DNA of 64,000 bases, from NCBI GenBank assembly GCA_963700775.1, contig CAVOYU010000011.1, positions 124,001-188,000 on the forward strand, in the 5' to 3' direction. Below are positions 49,778-59,157 of the stretch, piece after piece. The notes beneath the pieces were generated by a model, which was not told the origin of the DNA, did no database searches, and worked only from the letters and a program-made list of their open reading frames with translations. A program made the position numbers and the translations under genes. Origin of the DNA: Thermohalobaculum sp963700775 (lineage in GTDB: Bacteria; Pseudomonadota; Alphaproteobacteria; Rhodobacterales; Rhodobacteraceae). Numbering within the stretch: position 1 is the stretch's first letter; each line of letters begins with the position of its first letter.

Positions 49778-51906
49778 GCCAGCCGGACCCGGGTTCCAAC
49801 GCCATGCCGCCCCGTTCCCGGCCATGGTACAGCCTCGGGCGGATCGCCTCGATGCCGATCTGGGTGCGGCTGGTCATGCTGACCGCGGCCGGGCTTGTCA
49901 GCCTGATCGGGTCCTCAATCTTCCTGTCCTCGGCGCTGCACCAGACCGCCGACCGGACGACGCGGATGAAGGAGCTTTTCGATGTCGCCCAGGTGGCCGG
50001 AGAAGCCCATGTGACCTTCGGCAAGCTGCGGTACTGGCTTACCGATCTCTCGGTCAGCCTGCTGGTCACATCCGAGCGGAATGCGGATGCCGCAAGAGAG
50101 CGCCTCGAAGGGAACCTCGACCACCTCGCCGACCATTATCCGGAAGCCGTCGCCTCGATCCGCACGGAGGTGGACGCCTACTTCGTGACGGCGATGGATG
50201 CCGCGGACGCCTACACCGACGGCAACCGCGTGATCGGCAACACGCTGCTCGCCAGCGCCCGAACCCACAGCACCAAGGTCGACGACGCGCTGAACGCCCT
50301 GGTCGAGCAGATCAGCGAGGCCGCCACGTCGGAGCGCCGGATCGTCGTCAGCCGTGCGGATGACTCGGCGCGCCGTGCGCTCTATCTGGTCGTCGTCCTG
50401 ACCGTGCTCGGGATTGGCCTCACGGCCTTTGTGCTGCACTCCATCGCGCATCCGCTCCAGCGTCTCAACGAGGCGATCGCCGGGCTGATGCAGGGTCGGT
50501 ATGATGTGCAGTTCCCGCCGGAGGGAGACGACGAACTAGGCGCGATGGCGCGCACGCTTCGCCTGTTCCGCGAGAGCGTGATCGAACGCGCGCGCCTCGA
50601 GGCCGATGCGGAACGCCAGCGCAAGACGATCGCCACGGCGATCGAGACCATCTCGGACGGGTTCGTGCTCTATGGTCCGGATGCGCGGGTCGTGCTGGCC
50701 AACAGGCAGTATTCCGACATGTTCCCGGAGATTGCCCCTATCGTCCGACCGGGCGTGAGCTTCCGCGAGCTGCTGGAGGCGCAGGTTGCGGCCAGGCGCG
50801 TCATGCCGCGCGACGTCTCCGCCGACGCCTGGATAGCCGAGCGCGTCGCCGAGCACCTGAACACCGATACCTCCGTTGCCGAGCGGCCATACGGCCAGAC
50901 GTGGGTTCGCATCTCGAAGCGAAAAACCCCGGATGGCGGCAAGGTCGCCGTCTATACCGACATCACCGACCTGAAGGAACGCGAGGCCGAGATCACCCGG
51001 GCCAGGGATGCCGCGGAAACCGCGCTATCCGATCTTCAGCGTGCGCAGGCACGTCTGGTTCAGGCGGAGAAGATGGCGAGCCTTGGCCAGCTGACGGCGG
51101 GGATTGCGCACGAGATCAAGAACCCGCTGAACTTCGTGAACAACTTCGCGAAGCTTTCGGACGAGCTGCTTGAGGAGCTGGCGGCGGTTCTGGAGGGTCC
51201 GATCGGGGCGCTGGACGCGGAGGTCCGGGAGGACGCCGAGGACCTTCTGGCGACGGTGCGGGGCAACCTGACGAAGATCAACGAGCACGGGCGGCGGGCG
51301 GACTCGATCGTCAAGAACATGCTGCTGCATTCGCGCGAGGGGCCGAGCGAGAAGCAGACGGTGGCACTGAACCCGATCGCCGAGGAGGCGCTGAATCTGG
51401 CCTATCACGGGGCGCGGGCCGAGAACCCGACGTTCAACATCGAAATGAGGAAGACGCTCGACCCGGCGGCCGGCGCGCTCGAATGCTTCCCCCAGGACAT
51501 CCTGCGGGTGCTGCTGAACCTGATCACCAACGGCATGTACGCCGCCCACAAGCGGCTGGAGGCGGCGGGCGGGGCGGCGCCGGAGATCGCGCTCGAGACC
51601 CGGGCCGCCGGCGACCGGGTGGAGATCGAGGTGCGCGACAACGGCACCGGCATCGGACCCGAGCTGCGCGAGAAGATCTTCACCCCGTTCTTCACCACCA
51701 AGCCGGCGGGCGAGGGAACCGGGCTCGGGCTGTCGCTGAGCTATGATATCGTGGTGAAGCAGCATGGCGGCGAACTGACCGTGGAGAGCGAGCCCGGCGT
51801 CTTCACCGCCTTCCGTGTGAGCCTGCCCCGGACGCTGCCCGAGACCCGGCCCGAGACCCGGCCCGAAACCCCGGCCCGGGTTTCGCCAGCCAGCGGAGGA
51901 GCCTGA
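49774..51906 (+). CDS. membrane sensor histidine kinase with HAMP and PAS domains
   Basis: A 710-residue kinase. One helix at about residues 32-55, a periplasmic helical region and a second helix near 208-228 (ALYLVVVLTVLGIGLTAFVL) precede a HAMP domain (HPLQRLNEAIAGLMQGRYDVQFPPEGDDELGAMA). A PAS domain follows (ISDGFVLYGPDARVVLANRQYSDMFPE). HisKA carries histidine 446 in GIAHEIKNPLNFVNNF, and the ATPase domain has N box NLITNGMYAA, G1 EVRDNGTGIG, F box FTPFFTTKP and G2 GEGTGLGLSLSYDIV. The end is a short ETRPETRPETP repeat. It has no receiver domain; two receiver proteins follow. Confidence 0.93.
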   Translation: MSQPDPGSNAMPPRSRPWYSLGRIASMPIWVRLVMLTAAGLVSLIGSSIFLSSALHQTADRTTRMKELFDVAQVAGEAHVTFGKLRYWLTDLSVSLLVTSERNADAARERLEGNLDHLADHYPEAVASIRTEVDAYFVTAMDAADAYTDGNRVIGNTLLASARTHSTKVDDALNALVEQISEAATSERRIVVSRADDSARRALYLVVVLTVLGIGLTAFVLHSIAHPLQRLNEAIAGLMQGRYDVQFPPEGDDELGAMARTLRLFRESVIERARLEADAERQRKTIATAIETISDGFVLYGPDARVVLANRQYSDMFPEIAPIVRPGVSFRELLEAQVAARRVMPRDVSADAWIAERVAEHLNTDTSVAERPYGQTWVRISKRKTPDGGKVAVYTDITDLKEREAEITRARDAAETALSDLQRAQARLVQAEKMASLGQLTAGIAHEIKNPLNFVNNFAKLSDELLEELAAVLEGPIGALDAEVREDAEDLLATVRGNLTKINEHGRRADSIVKNMLLHSREGPSEKQTVALNPIAEEALNLAYHGARAENPTFNIEMRKTLDPAAGALECFPQDILRVLLNLITNGMYAAHKRLEAAGGAAPEIALETRAAGDRVEIEVRDNGTGIGPELREKIFTPFFTTKPAGEGTGLGLSLSYDIVVKQHGGELTVESEPGVFTAFRVSLPRTLPETRPETRPETPARVSPASGGA
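51838..51869 (+). repeat. 12-bp tandem repeat at the kinase 3' end
   Basis: CCCGAGACCCGG is repeated twice and a third degenerate unit follows, encoding ETRPETRPET. Confidence 0.75.
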
Positions 51907-51908
51907 CC

Positions 51909-52298
51909 ATGACCACGCGGATCCTGATGGTCGACGACGAGCCGGACGCGCAGGAGCTGTTCCGGCAGAACTTCCGCCGCGAGATCAGGAAGGGCGTCTA
52001 CAGCTTCGACTTCGCGCTCTCCGGCGAGGCGGCGCTCGAGTTGCTGCGGAGCGGCAAGCCGCCGGAGGTGGTGCTGGTGCTCTCGGACATCAACATGCCG
52101 GGGATGTCGGGGATCGAGCTGCTGGCCGAGATCCGCCGGTGCTGGCCGGAGGTCGGGGTGTTCATGATCACCGCCTATGGCGACCGCGCCACCGAGAGCC
52201 GGGCGCGCAGCCTCGGCGCCGGGCGCTTCCTGACCAAGCCCGTCGACTTCGCCCGCCTCAAGCAAGACCTCGAACAGGCAACCGGAGACGGCGCATGA
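51909..52298 (+). CDS. single-domain response regulator
   Basis: A 129-residue receiver domain: MTTRILMVDDEPDAQELFRQ with the acidic pair, phosphoacceptor in VLSDINMPGMSG, the Thr in FMITAYGD and the Lys in FLTKPVDF. There is no output domain. The start lies 2 bases after the kinase stop and its end overlaps the next gene (ATGA), so it is part of a phosphorelay with the kinase. Confidence 0.92.
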   Translation: MTTRILMVDDEPDAQELFRQNFRREIRKGVYSFDFALSGEAALELLRSGKPPEVVLVLSDINMPGMSGIELLAEIRRCWPEVGVFMITAYGDRATESRARSLGAGRFLTKPVDFARLKQDLEQATGDGA

Positions 52299-53566
52299 CC
52301 GGCGAGATCCAGCGCGCGCGAATCCTCGTGGTCGACGACGAGCCCGATGTGGAGGCGCTGGTCACCCAGAGGTTCCGGCGCCATGTGCGCGCCGGCGAGA
52401 TCGACTTCCTGTTCGCCCATGACGGCCAGCAGGCGCTGGACGTTCTCGGGGCCGAGCCCGATGTCGACATCGTGCTCTCGGACATCAACATGCCGAGGAT
52501 GGACGGGCTGACCCTGCTCGAGCGGCTGAACGGGCTCGAGCGCGACCTGAAGACGGTGATCGTCTCGGCCTATGGCGACATGCGGAACATCCGCACGGCG
52601 ATGAACCGCGGCGCCTTCGATTTCGTCACCAAGCCGATCGAGTTCGGCGACCTCGAGATAACGATCACCAAGACGGTGGAGCATCTGCGGCTGTTCCGGC
52701 GGCTTCGCAGCGAGAAGGTCCAGGCAGAGCAGGCGCAGGCGGCCCTCTCGCGCTACTTCTCGCCGACCGTGGTGGAGACGCTCGCCCGCGATCCCGATTG
52801 CCTGGTGCCGAAGGCGGAGCGGCGGGTGGCAAGCTTCCTGTTCACCGACCTCGCGGACTTCACCACCCTGGTCGAGACCTCGAAGTCCGGGGACATCGTC
52901 GATCTCCTGAACGAGTATATCGACGGCGTGACCAACGTGATCTTCGACAATGGCGGCACGGTGATGAAGATCGTCGGCGATGCGGTGCATGCCATCTTCG
53001 GCGCCCCGGTCGAAGATCCGCAGCACGCGGCACGCGCGGTGCAGTGCGCGCTGGCGGTCGATGCCTTCGCGACCCGGTTCCGCGAGGCCCGGAACGCCGC
53101 CGGCATTCCGCTCGGCATCACCCGCATCGGGCTCAATTCCGGTCCGGCGATCATCGGCAATTTCGGCGGCTCGCACTTCTTCGACTACACCGCTTATGGC
53201 GACGTGGTGAACATCGCCGCCCGCCTCGAGCGCGCGAACAAGATCGTCGGCACCCGCATCTGCGTCGGCGAAAGCGTGGCCGAGCAGATCCCGGGCTTCG
53301 CCGGCCGGCCGGTCGGGACCCTGCTGCTCAAGGGCAAGACCCAGGCCATACGCTGCCTCGAGCCGCTGACGCCGGAGGCCGCCGCGACACCGGCCGCCGA
53401 GGCCTACCGGCAGGCCTTCGCCCTGCTCGAGGCGGGGGACCCGAAGGCGCGCCAGACCTTCGCCTCCATCGTCGGACAGTTCGGCGAGGACCCGCTCTCC
53501 ATGTTCCACCTCGGGCGGCTGCTCGCCGGCGCCGAGGGAACCGGGATCGACCTCGCCGAGAAGTGA
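52295..53566 (+). CDS. response regulator with class III adenylate/guanylate cyclase output
   Basis: A 423-residue protein. The N-terminal receiver domain has ILVVDDEPDVEALV, phosphoacceptor in VLSDINMPRMDG, VIVSAYGD and FVTKPIEF. A helical linker (HLRLFRRLRSEKVQAEQAQAALSRYFSP) joins to a class III cyclase domain: ASFLFTDLADFTTLVE with the first metal Asp, GTVMKIVGDAVHAIFGAP with the second, and TAYGDVVNIAARLE. It has both metal-binding aspartates. A phosphorylation-controlled cyclic nucleotide output from the upstream haem-protein/kinase unit is the simplest reading. Confidence 0.92.
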   Translation: MTGEIQRARILVVDDEPDVEALVTQRFRRHVRAGEIDFLFAHDGQQALDVLGAEPDVDIVLSDINMPRMDGLTLLERLNGLERDLKTVIVSAYGDMRNIRTAMNRGAFDFVTKPIEFGDLEITITKTVEHLRLFRRLRSEKVQAEQAQAALSRYFSPTVVETLARDPDCLVPKAERRVASFLFTDLADFTTLVETSKSGDIVDLLNEYIDGVTNVIFDNGGTVMKIVGDAVHAIFGAPVEDPQHAARAVQCALAVDAFATRFREARNAAGIPLGITRIGLNSGPAIIGNFGGSHFFDYTAYGDVVNIAARLERANKIVGTRICVGESVAEQIPGFAGRPVGTLLLKGKTQAIRCLEPLTPEAAATPAAEAYRQAFALLEAGDPKARQTFASIVGQFGEDPLSMFHLGRLLAGAEGTGIDLAEK

Positions 53567-53616
53567 CGCCTGGACGGAACAGCCGGGGGGAGCCGGGGAC
53601 GGCAACCTGGGCGCCG

Positions 53617-54453
53617 CTACACCGAAAGCCGCCCGACCAGTTCCGGCAGCCACGGCCAGGCGCCGGCGGCGGCGTCGTTGGTGATCAGGTAGGTGCTGCG
53701 GGCGAACACCGGCGCCTCGGGAATCAGATGGAGGGCGCCGGTGCCGAGATGGGGGTCGGCCAGGCGCTCGGGCAGATAGGCCGATCCGCCGTGGTCGAGC
53801 AGGTAGTCGAGCGCCCATATCGCCGAGCCGAAGCTGATCTTGGCGGTTCCGGCATCCGCATAGGCCTCGGCGTGGCGGCGGCCGAAGTCCTCACCGGCGT
53901 CCACATAGACATAGCCCGGATCGAACCGCATCGGGCTGCCGGGCCGGGTCGAGACCAGCACCAGCCGCTCGGCGCCGAGGGCGTGGGTGGTCCGGTTCTC
54001 GTGCGCCGTCGGCCGATAGGTCAGCGCCGCGTCGATCAGGCCGGTGCCGATCCACTGATCGAGCTCCGCCTGCTCGCCCGGCCAGGCCGAGACCGCGGTC
54101 GCCGGATGGTCGCGGCGGATGTCGGCCAGCAGCCGCCGGCCGAGACCGGGCCAGAGGTCCATCTGGCAGCCCATGTTGCAGACCGAGTCGATGCCGGCGG
54201 GCAGCGACGTTTCCTGGCGGGCCTGGCGCCAGAGGCCGGTCATCGCGTCGGCGTAGCGCTTGAACTTGAAGCCCGACGAGGTGAGGGCCACGCCGGATTT
54301 CTGCCGGTGCAGCAGGGTCTGGCCGAGCTCGGCCTCCAGCCCCTTCAACCGCGCGGTCACCGTCGACTGGGTCACGTTGAGCCGCTGCGAGGCGCGCACC
54401 AGGCTGCCGGTCTCGACGATGGCGAGGAAGGTCTGCAGGGCGGCGAGGTTCAT
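53617..54453 (-). CDS. LysR-type transcriptional regulator
   Basis: A 278-residue LTTR. The N-terminal winged helix-turn-helix is LAALQTFLAIVETGSLVRASQRLNVTQSTVTARLKGLEAELGQTLLHR. A periplasmic-binding-protein-like effector domain follows, with CNMGCQMDLWPGLG as an uncommon cysteine-containing stretch near residue 92-105. It is divergent from the flavin reductase gene with 128 bases between starts and a palindromic box in between, so it most likely controls the downstream catabolic operon. Confidence 0.9.
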   Translation of the reverse strand: MNLAALQTFLAIVETGSLVRASQRLNVTQSTVTARLKGLEAELGQTLLHRQKSGVALTSSGFKFKRYADAMTGLWRQARQETSLPAGIDSVCNMGCQMDLWPGLGRRLLADIRRDHPATAVSAWPGEQAELDQWIGTGLIDAALTYRPTAHENRTTHALGAERLVLVSTRPGSPMRFDPGYVYVDAGEDFGRRHAEAYADAGTAKISFGSAIWALDYLLDHGGSAYLPERLADPHLGTGALHLIPEAPVFARSTYLITNDAAAGAWPWLPELVGRLSV

Positions 54454-54468
54454 GGGTGGGCCCCGGAT

Positions 54469-54487
54469 AATTCGATTCTTTCGAATT
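54469..54487. promoter_or_regulatory. LysR-type operator box
   Basis: AATTCGA-TTCTT-TCGAATT is a perfect 7-5-7 inverted repeat containing a T-N11-A core, placed between the LysR gene and the divergent operon. It is the expected kind of binding site for this regulator. Confidence 0.7.
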
Positions 54488-54581
54488 TATGCTGCAAAAC
54501 AATTCGTTTAACAAATACGTTCTCCGGCGCCATTCTCCGGCCAGTGCGGATCCTCCGAGAATCCGCAACGGGGAAAGACGA

Positions 54582-55157
54582 ATGGCATCCACACGGCATC
54601 CCGCCCGGCATTCCGGAACGATGCCCGCCGCAGGCGATCGCCAGCAGGCGGCGGACGGCGCCGCCGCGCGCAGCGCCTTCATCCAGGCCATGCGCAAGGT
54701 CGCCAGCAGCGTGACCGTGGTCACAACCGGCGGCGCCGCAGGGCGCCACGGCGCGACGGTCAGCGCCTTCTGCTCGGTCTCGGCCGACCCGCCCTCGGTG
54801 CTCGTCTGCCTGAAGGCGGACAGCCGGATCGCGCAGCTGGTGTCCGCGAACCGCGTCTTCTGCGTCAACGTGCTGCCCCGCGCCTGCGTGGACATCGCCG
54901 ACCGCTTCGCCGGGCGCGACGATCACCTGGTCGCCGACCGCTTCCACGGCATCCGCTGCGCCGGCGATCCGGACCTTGCGCCCGGCATCGCCGACGCCAC
55001 GGCCTTCCACTGCAGCCTCCGCGAGACGCTGGGGTTCGGCTCGCACCGGATCTTCGTCGGCCAGGTGGACGCGGTCAGGGACGGCAGCTCCGAGCCGCTG
55101 ACCTATCTGAACGGCGCCTATCATCACGTCGTCCCGCAGCCGCCGCTGCCGGAATAG
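54582..55157 (+). CDS. flavin reductase family protein
   Basis: A 191-residue FMN-binding split-barrel protein of the flavin reductase group, which supplies reduced flavin to two-component monooxygenases. After a variable N-terminus it has FIQAMRKVASSVTVVTTGG, GATVSAFCSVSADPPSVLVCLKADSRIAQLV, FCVNVLPRA and the closing HRIFVGQVDAV with LTYLNGAYHHV. The ATG at 54582 has GGGGAAAGA upstream; an earlier start is possible. It is the first gene of the operon that also encodes a luciferase-like monooxygenase, its probable partner. Confidence 0.87.
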   Translation: MASTRHPARHSGTMPAAGDRQQAADGAAARSAFIQAMRKVASSVTVVTTGGAAGRHGATVSAFCSVSADPPSVLVCLKADSRIAQLVSANRVFCVNVLPRACVDIADRFAGRDDHLVADRFHGIRCAGDPDLAPGIADATAFHCSLRETLGFGSHRIFVGQVDAVRDGSSEPLTYLNGAYHHVVPQPPLPE

Positions 55158-55177
55158 GAATGGCGGGAGGCGGACCG

Positions 55178-56659
55178 ATGGCGGATCTGCAGAGCTACCG
55201 GATGCTGATCGACGGCGAATGGGTCGACGCCGCGGACGGCGGGACCTTCGACAGCGTCAACCCGGCGACCGGGCAGGTCTGGGCCAGGGTGCCGGAGGCG
55301 ACGGCCGCCGATGTGGACCGGGCGGTGAGGGCGGCCGACCGGGCCTTCGGCGAGGGACCCTGGGCGCGGGCCACCGCGACCGAGCGGGGCCGCTGCCTGC
55401 GCCGGCTCGGCGACCTGCTGGAGGCGAAGTCCGAGGAGCTTGGGCGGATCGAAGCCACCGATACCGGCAAGCTGCTGAAGGAGACCCGCTGGCAGGCCCG
55501 GTACATCGCCGAGTATTTCCACTTCTATGCCGGCTGCGCCGACAAGATCGCCGGCGAGACGCTGCCGATCGACAAGCCGGACCTGTTCGTGTTCACCAAC
55601 CGCGAGCCGCTGGGGGTGGTCGCCGCGGTGGTGCCGTGGAACTCGCAGCTGTTCCTGAGCGCGGTCAAGATCGGCCCGGCGCTGGCGGCGGGCAACACCA
55701 TCGTGCTCAAGGCCTCCGAGCACGCCTCGGCGGCGATGCTGGAGTTCGGGCGCCTGATCGAGCAGGCCGGCATCCCGCCGGGCGTGGTCAACATCGTCAC
55801 CGGCCATGGCGAGCCCTGCGGGCGCACCCTGACCTCGCACCCGCTGGTGGCGCGGATCAGCTTCACCGGCGGGCCGGTGGCGGCACGTCATGTGCTGGAG
55901 AACTCGAAGAACAACTTCGCCGAGGTCTCGCTGGAGCTCGGCGGCAAGTCGCCCTTCATCGTCTTCGACGACGCCAGTCTGGAAAGCGCGGTCAACGGCG
56001 CCGTGTCCGGGATCTTCGGGGCGGCGGGGCAGAGCTGCGTCGCCGGCTCGCGGCTCTATCTGCAGGAGGGCATCGCCGACGCCTTCCTCGAGCGGATGGT
56101 GGCGCTGGCGCGGGCGATCCGCATCGGCGACCCGGTGGCGGACGAGACCGAGATGGGGCCGCTCTGCACCGAGGGGCAGTTGCGCACCGTCGAACGGGAA
56201 GTCGCGAACGCGGTCGCCGAAGGCGGCACCGTCCTCTGCGGCGGCAAGCCGCCCGAGGGGATGGCCGGGCTCTACTACGAGCCCACCATCATCGCCTGTC
56301 CGCGCCAGGACATGACCATCGTCGACACCGAGTTGTTCGGACCGGTCCTGAGCGTGCTGCGCTTCCGCGACGAGGCCGAGGCGGTGCGGCTGGCCAACGA
56401 CACCGGCCACGGGCTGGCGGCCGGCATCTTCACCCGCGACAGCGCCCGCTCGATCCGCGTCGCGCGGGCGGTCAGGGCCGGAATCGTCTGGGTCAACACC
56501 TACCGCGCCATCTCGCCGGTCGCCGAGTTCGGCGGCGTCAAGGGGTCGGGCTACGGGCGCGAGAGCGGCTTCCAGGCGATGTATGACTATACCAGGCCGA
56601 AGACGGTCTGGATGAACACCTCGGACACCCCGCTCGCCAGCCAGTTCGTGGCCCGGTGA
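55178..56659 (+). CDS. aldehyde dehydrogenase family protein
   Basis: A 493-residue NAD(P)-dependent aldehyde dehydrogenase. Visible motifs: VAAVVPWNSQLFLSAVKIGPALAAGNTIVLKASE (cofactor and oxyanion region), SFTGGPVAARHV, the glutamate motif LELGGKSPFIVFDD, the catalytic cysteine in GAAGQSCVAGSRLY and ELFGPVLSVLRF. ATG at 55178 with GGAGGCGGA before it is used. It lies 20 bases behind the flavin reductase and would oxidise an aldehyde intermediate of the pathway. Confidence 0.92.
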   Translation: MADLQSYRMLIDGEWVDAADGGTFDSVNPATGQVWARVPEATAADVDRAVRAADRAFGEGPWARATATERGRCLRRLGDLLEAKSEELGRIEATDTGKLLKETRWQARYIAEYFHFYAGCADKIAGETLPIDKPDLFVFTNREPLGVVAAVVPWNSQLFLSAVKIGPALAAGNTIVLKASEHASAAMLEFGRLIEQAGIPPGVVNIVTGHGEPCGRTLTSHPLVARISFTGGPVAARHVLENSKNNFAEVSLELGGKSPFIVFDDASLESAVNGAVSGIFGAAGQSCVAGSRLYLQEGIADAFLERMVALARAIRIGDPVADETEMGPLCTEGQLRTVEREVANAVAEGGTVLCGGKPPEGMAGLYYEPTIIACPRQDMTIVDTELFGPVLSVLRFRDEAEAVRLANDTGHGLAAGIFTRDSARSIRVARAVRAGIVWVNTYRAISPVAEFGGVKGSGYGRESGFQAMYDYTRPKTVWMNTSDTPLASQFVAR

Positions 56660-56683
56660 GCAAACCTGGCAGGAGATAGAGCC

Positions 56684-57718
56684 ATGAAGTTCCACCTGGC
56701 GATCAACATGGAGCGGATGGACGCGGGCGCGGACATGCGCGATGTGGAGCGGCACACGCTGGAGATGGTGCAGATGGCCGACCGGGGCGGGTTCCAGATC
56801 GCCTGGGCGGCCGAGCACCATGCGCTGGAAATGACCATCGCGCCCAATCCGATGCAGATCCTGACCTGGTGGGCGGCGCATACGAACGACATTCGGCTCG
56901 GCTCGGCGGTGGTGGTGGCGCCCTACACCAACCCGATCCGGGCGGCGGGCGAGGCGGCGCTCCTCGATCTCTATAGCGGCGGGCGGCTGGAGTTCGGCAT
57001 CGGCTCGGGTGCCTATCAGCGCGAGTTCGACCGGATGTATCCCGGCCTGAAGCAGTCGGACGCCTGGCGCTACATGCAGGAGCTCTTGCCGGCGGTGCGC
57101 GCGCTCTGGGCCGGGGATTACGCGCATGAAGGCGAATACTGGTCGTTCCCGACCTCCACCTCGGTGCCGAAGCCGCTGCAGGCCGAGGTGCCGGTCTGGG
57201 TCGCGGCGCGTGCGCCGATTACCTACGACTACGCGGTCGAGCACGGCTGCAACATCATGAGCTGGCCGCTGACCAGGCCAATGTCGGAGGCCGAGCTCTA
57301 CAAGGGCCGGCTCGACGAGGCGATGGCCAAGCATCCCGGCAAGAAGCGCCCGGTGTTCTCGATGATGCGGCACACGGCGCTCTATGACCGCAAGGCGGAC
57401 TGGGAGGTGCCGGTGCGCGCCGCGCAGCGTCAGCTCGGACAGTTCGAGAACCTGTTCAAGAACCTCGGCGACGTGAAAGACGGCTTCCCGAAGGAGGTGG
57501 AGCTGGCATCGGTCGCCAACCGGGCCGAGTACGACCCGCAGATGCTGAGTACGAACCTGATGTTCGGCACCCCGGACGAGGTGATCGCCAAGCTGAAACC
57601 CTATCAGGACCTCGGCGTCGACGCCTTCATCTACTATGCCAGCCTCGGCCTCGGCCTCGCCGAGCAGAAGCGCTCGCTCGAGCTCTTCTGCAACGAGGTC
57701 ATCCCCGCGTTCCGCTGA
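56684..57718 (+). CDS. LLM-class (luciferase-like) flavin-dependent monooxygenase
   Basis: A 344-residue bacterial luciferase-like TIM-barrel enzyme. The N-terminus KFHLAINMERMDAG, AAEHHALEMTIAPNPMQILTW, RLGSAVVVAPYTNPIRAAGEAALLDLYSGGRLEFGIGSGAYQREFDRM and VWVAARAPITYDYAVEHGCNIM are typical. It uses reduced FMN, presumably from the reductase two genes upstream, and O2 to oxidise an unknown organic substrate. GGAGATAGAGCC precedes the ATG. Confidence 0.91.
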   Translation: MKFHLAINMERMDAGADMRDVERHTLEMVQMADRGGFQIAWAAEHHALEMTIAPNPMQILTWWAAHTNDIRLGSAVVVAPYTNPIRAAGEAALLDLYSGGRLEFGIGSGAYQREFDRMYPGLKQSDAWRYMQELLPAVRALWAGDYAHEGEYWSFPTSTSVPKPLQAEVPVWVAARAPITYDYAVEHGCNIMSWPLTRPMSEAELYKGRLDEAMAKHPGKKRPVFSMMRHTALYDRKADWEVPVRAAQRQLGQFENLFKNLGDVKDGFPKEVELASVANRAEYDPQMLSTNLMFGTPDEVIAKLKPYQDLGVDAFIYYASLGLGLAEQKRSLELFCNEVIPAFR

Positions 57719-57732
57719 CAGGAGAGACGCCG

Positions 57733-58335
57733 ATGCCCGCGACGATCAGGCGAACGCTGCTGCATGTCGAGACCATCCGGGCCGATGGCGGCCGCGAGGC
57801 ACCCCGGCCGCTGAAGCTTATCGCCGCCGTGGCGGTGATCGAGAACCCCTGGGCCGGGCGCGGATTCGTCGAGAACCTGCGCCCCGAGATCCGGGACATC
57901 TCGCCGGAGATCGGCAGGCTGCTGTCGGACATGATCGTCGAGGCGGCGGGATCGGGCGATGCGGTCGAGGGCTACGGCAAGTGCTCGGTCGTCGGCATGG
58001 GCGGCGAGATGGAGCATTGCGCCTCGCTGATCCACTACGTGCCCTTCGGCAACACCTATCGCGAGGCGGTGGGCGCCAAGACCTATCTCGGCTTCACCAA
58101 TACCCGCGGACCCGCCAACACGCCGATCGTGATCCCGCTGATGGACAAGCACGACGGCGGGCGGCGCTCGCATTACCTGACGATCCAGCTCTCGATCCCC
58201 GACGCCCCCGCCGACGACGAACTGATCGTCGCCCTCGGCGCCTCGGTCGGCGGCCGGCCGCATCACCGGATCGGCGACCGCTACGAGGACCTCAAGGAGA
58301 TGGGCCGCGACGTCGACAACCCCGCCGGGCTCTGA
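57733..58335 (+). CDS. amino acid synthesis family protein (DUF1185)
   Basis: A 200-residue protein of the PF06684/DUF1185 family. It contains KLIAAVAVIENPWAGRGFVENLRPEI near the N-terminus, GYGKCSVVGMGGEMEHCASLIHYVPFG in the centre, TNTRGPANTPIVIPLMDKHDGGRRSHY and the end ALGASVGGRPHHRIGDRYEDLKEMG. The family name is historical; its members are recurrent in catabolic operons with LLM enzymes. No activity is assigned here. GGAGAG lies upstream and the spacing to the neighbours is short. Confidence 0.87.
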   Translation: MPATIRRTLLHVETIRADGGREAPRPLKLIAAVAVIENPWAGRGFVENLRPEIRDISPEIGRLLSDMIVEAAGSGDAVEGYGKCSVVGMGGEMEHCASLIHYVPFGNTYREAVGAKTYLGFTNTRGPANTPIVIPLMDKHDGGRRSHYLTIQLSIPDAPADDELIVALGASVGGRPHHRIGDRYEDLKEMGRDVDNPAGL

Positions 58336-58339
58336 GCGG

Positions 58340-59134
58340 ATGGCGCGCGCCGCGGACGGCACCGTCTACGAACTGGCCGGCCCCGAGGGGGCGCCGGTGG
58401 TGGCGCTGATCCACGGGCTGGGACTGACGCGGGGCACCTGGGAGGGGCATGTTCCGGCGCTGACGACGCGCTACCGGGTGCTGACCTACGACCTCTACGG
58501 CCACGGCGAAAGCGCGCCGCCGCCGGAAGTGCCGTCGGTGACCCTCTGGTCCGGGCAGCTGCGGGGCTTGATGGACGCGCTCGGGATCGCGCGCTGCGCC
58601 GCCGTGGGGTTCTCGCTCGGCGGCATGATCAACCGGCGCTTCGCCATCGACCATCCGGATCGGGCGGCGGCGCTCGGCATTCTCAACTCGCCCCACGAGC
58701 GCGGGCCCGAGGCGCAGCGCCTGGTCGAGGAGCGCGCCCGGCAGACAAGCGCCGGCGGCCCCGGCGCGACGCTGGACGCCACAATCGAGCGCTGGTTCAC
58801 CCCCGGCTTCCGGGACGCGCGGCCCGAGGTGATCGAGCGGGTGCGCGGCTGGGTGCTGGCCAACGACCACGCGGTCTACGCCCGGTGCCGCCTGGTGCTG
58901 GCCGAGGGGGTGCTGGAGCTGATCCGCCCGGACCCGCCGATCGCCGCGCCGACGCTGGTGATGACCTGCGAGAACGACAGCGGCAGCACGCCGGCCATGA
59001 GCCGCGCCATCGCCTCCGAGATCGCCGGGGCGGAATGCATCACCGTGCCCCGGCTCCAGCATATGGGGCTGATGGAGGAGCCGGCGCTGTTCACCGGCCC
59101 GCTGCTGCGGTTCCTGGACCGGGTGTTCGGCTAA
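58340..59134 (+). CDS. alpha/beta-fold hydrolase
   Basis: A 264-residue hydrolase. The oxyanion motif is LIHGLGLTRGTWEGHV near residue 25, YDLYGHGES near 51, the nucleophile motif is VGFSLGGMINRRFAI (Ser) near 93, the acid is in ENDSG near 213 and the histidine in RLQHMGLME near 240. Size and wording fit the 3-oxoadipate enol-lactonase-like group. Its start is 4 bases after the DUF1185 stop. Confidence 0.89.
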   Translation: MARAADGTVYELAGPEGAPVVALIHGLGLTRGTWEGHVPALTTRYRVLTYDLYGHGESAPPPEVPSVTLWSGQLRGLMDALGIARCAAVGFSLGGMINRRFAIDHPDRAAALGILNSPHERGPEAQRLVEERARQTSAGGPGATLDATIERWFTPGFRDARPEVIERVRGWVLANDHAVYARCRLVLAEGVLELIRPDPPIAAPTLVMTCENDSGSTPAMSRAIASEIAGAECITVPRLQHMGLMEEPALFTGPLLRFLDRVFG

Positions 59135-59157
59135 GGACAATGAGGAAGGAAAACGCC

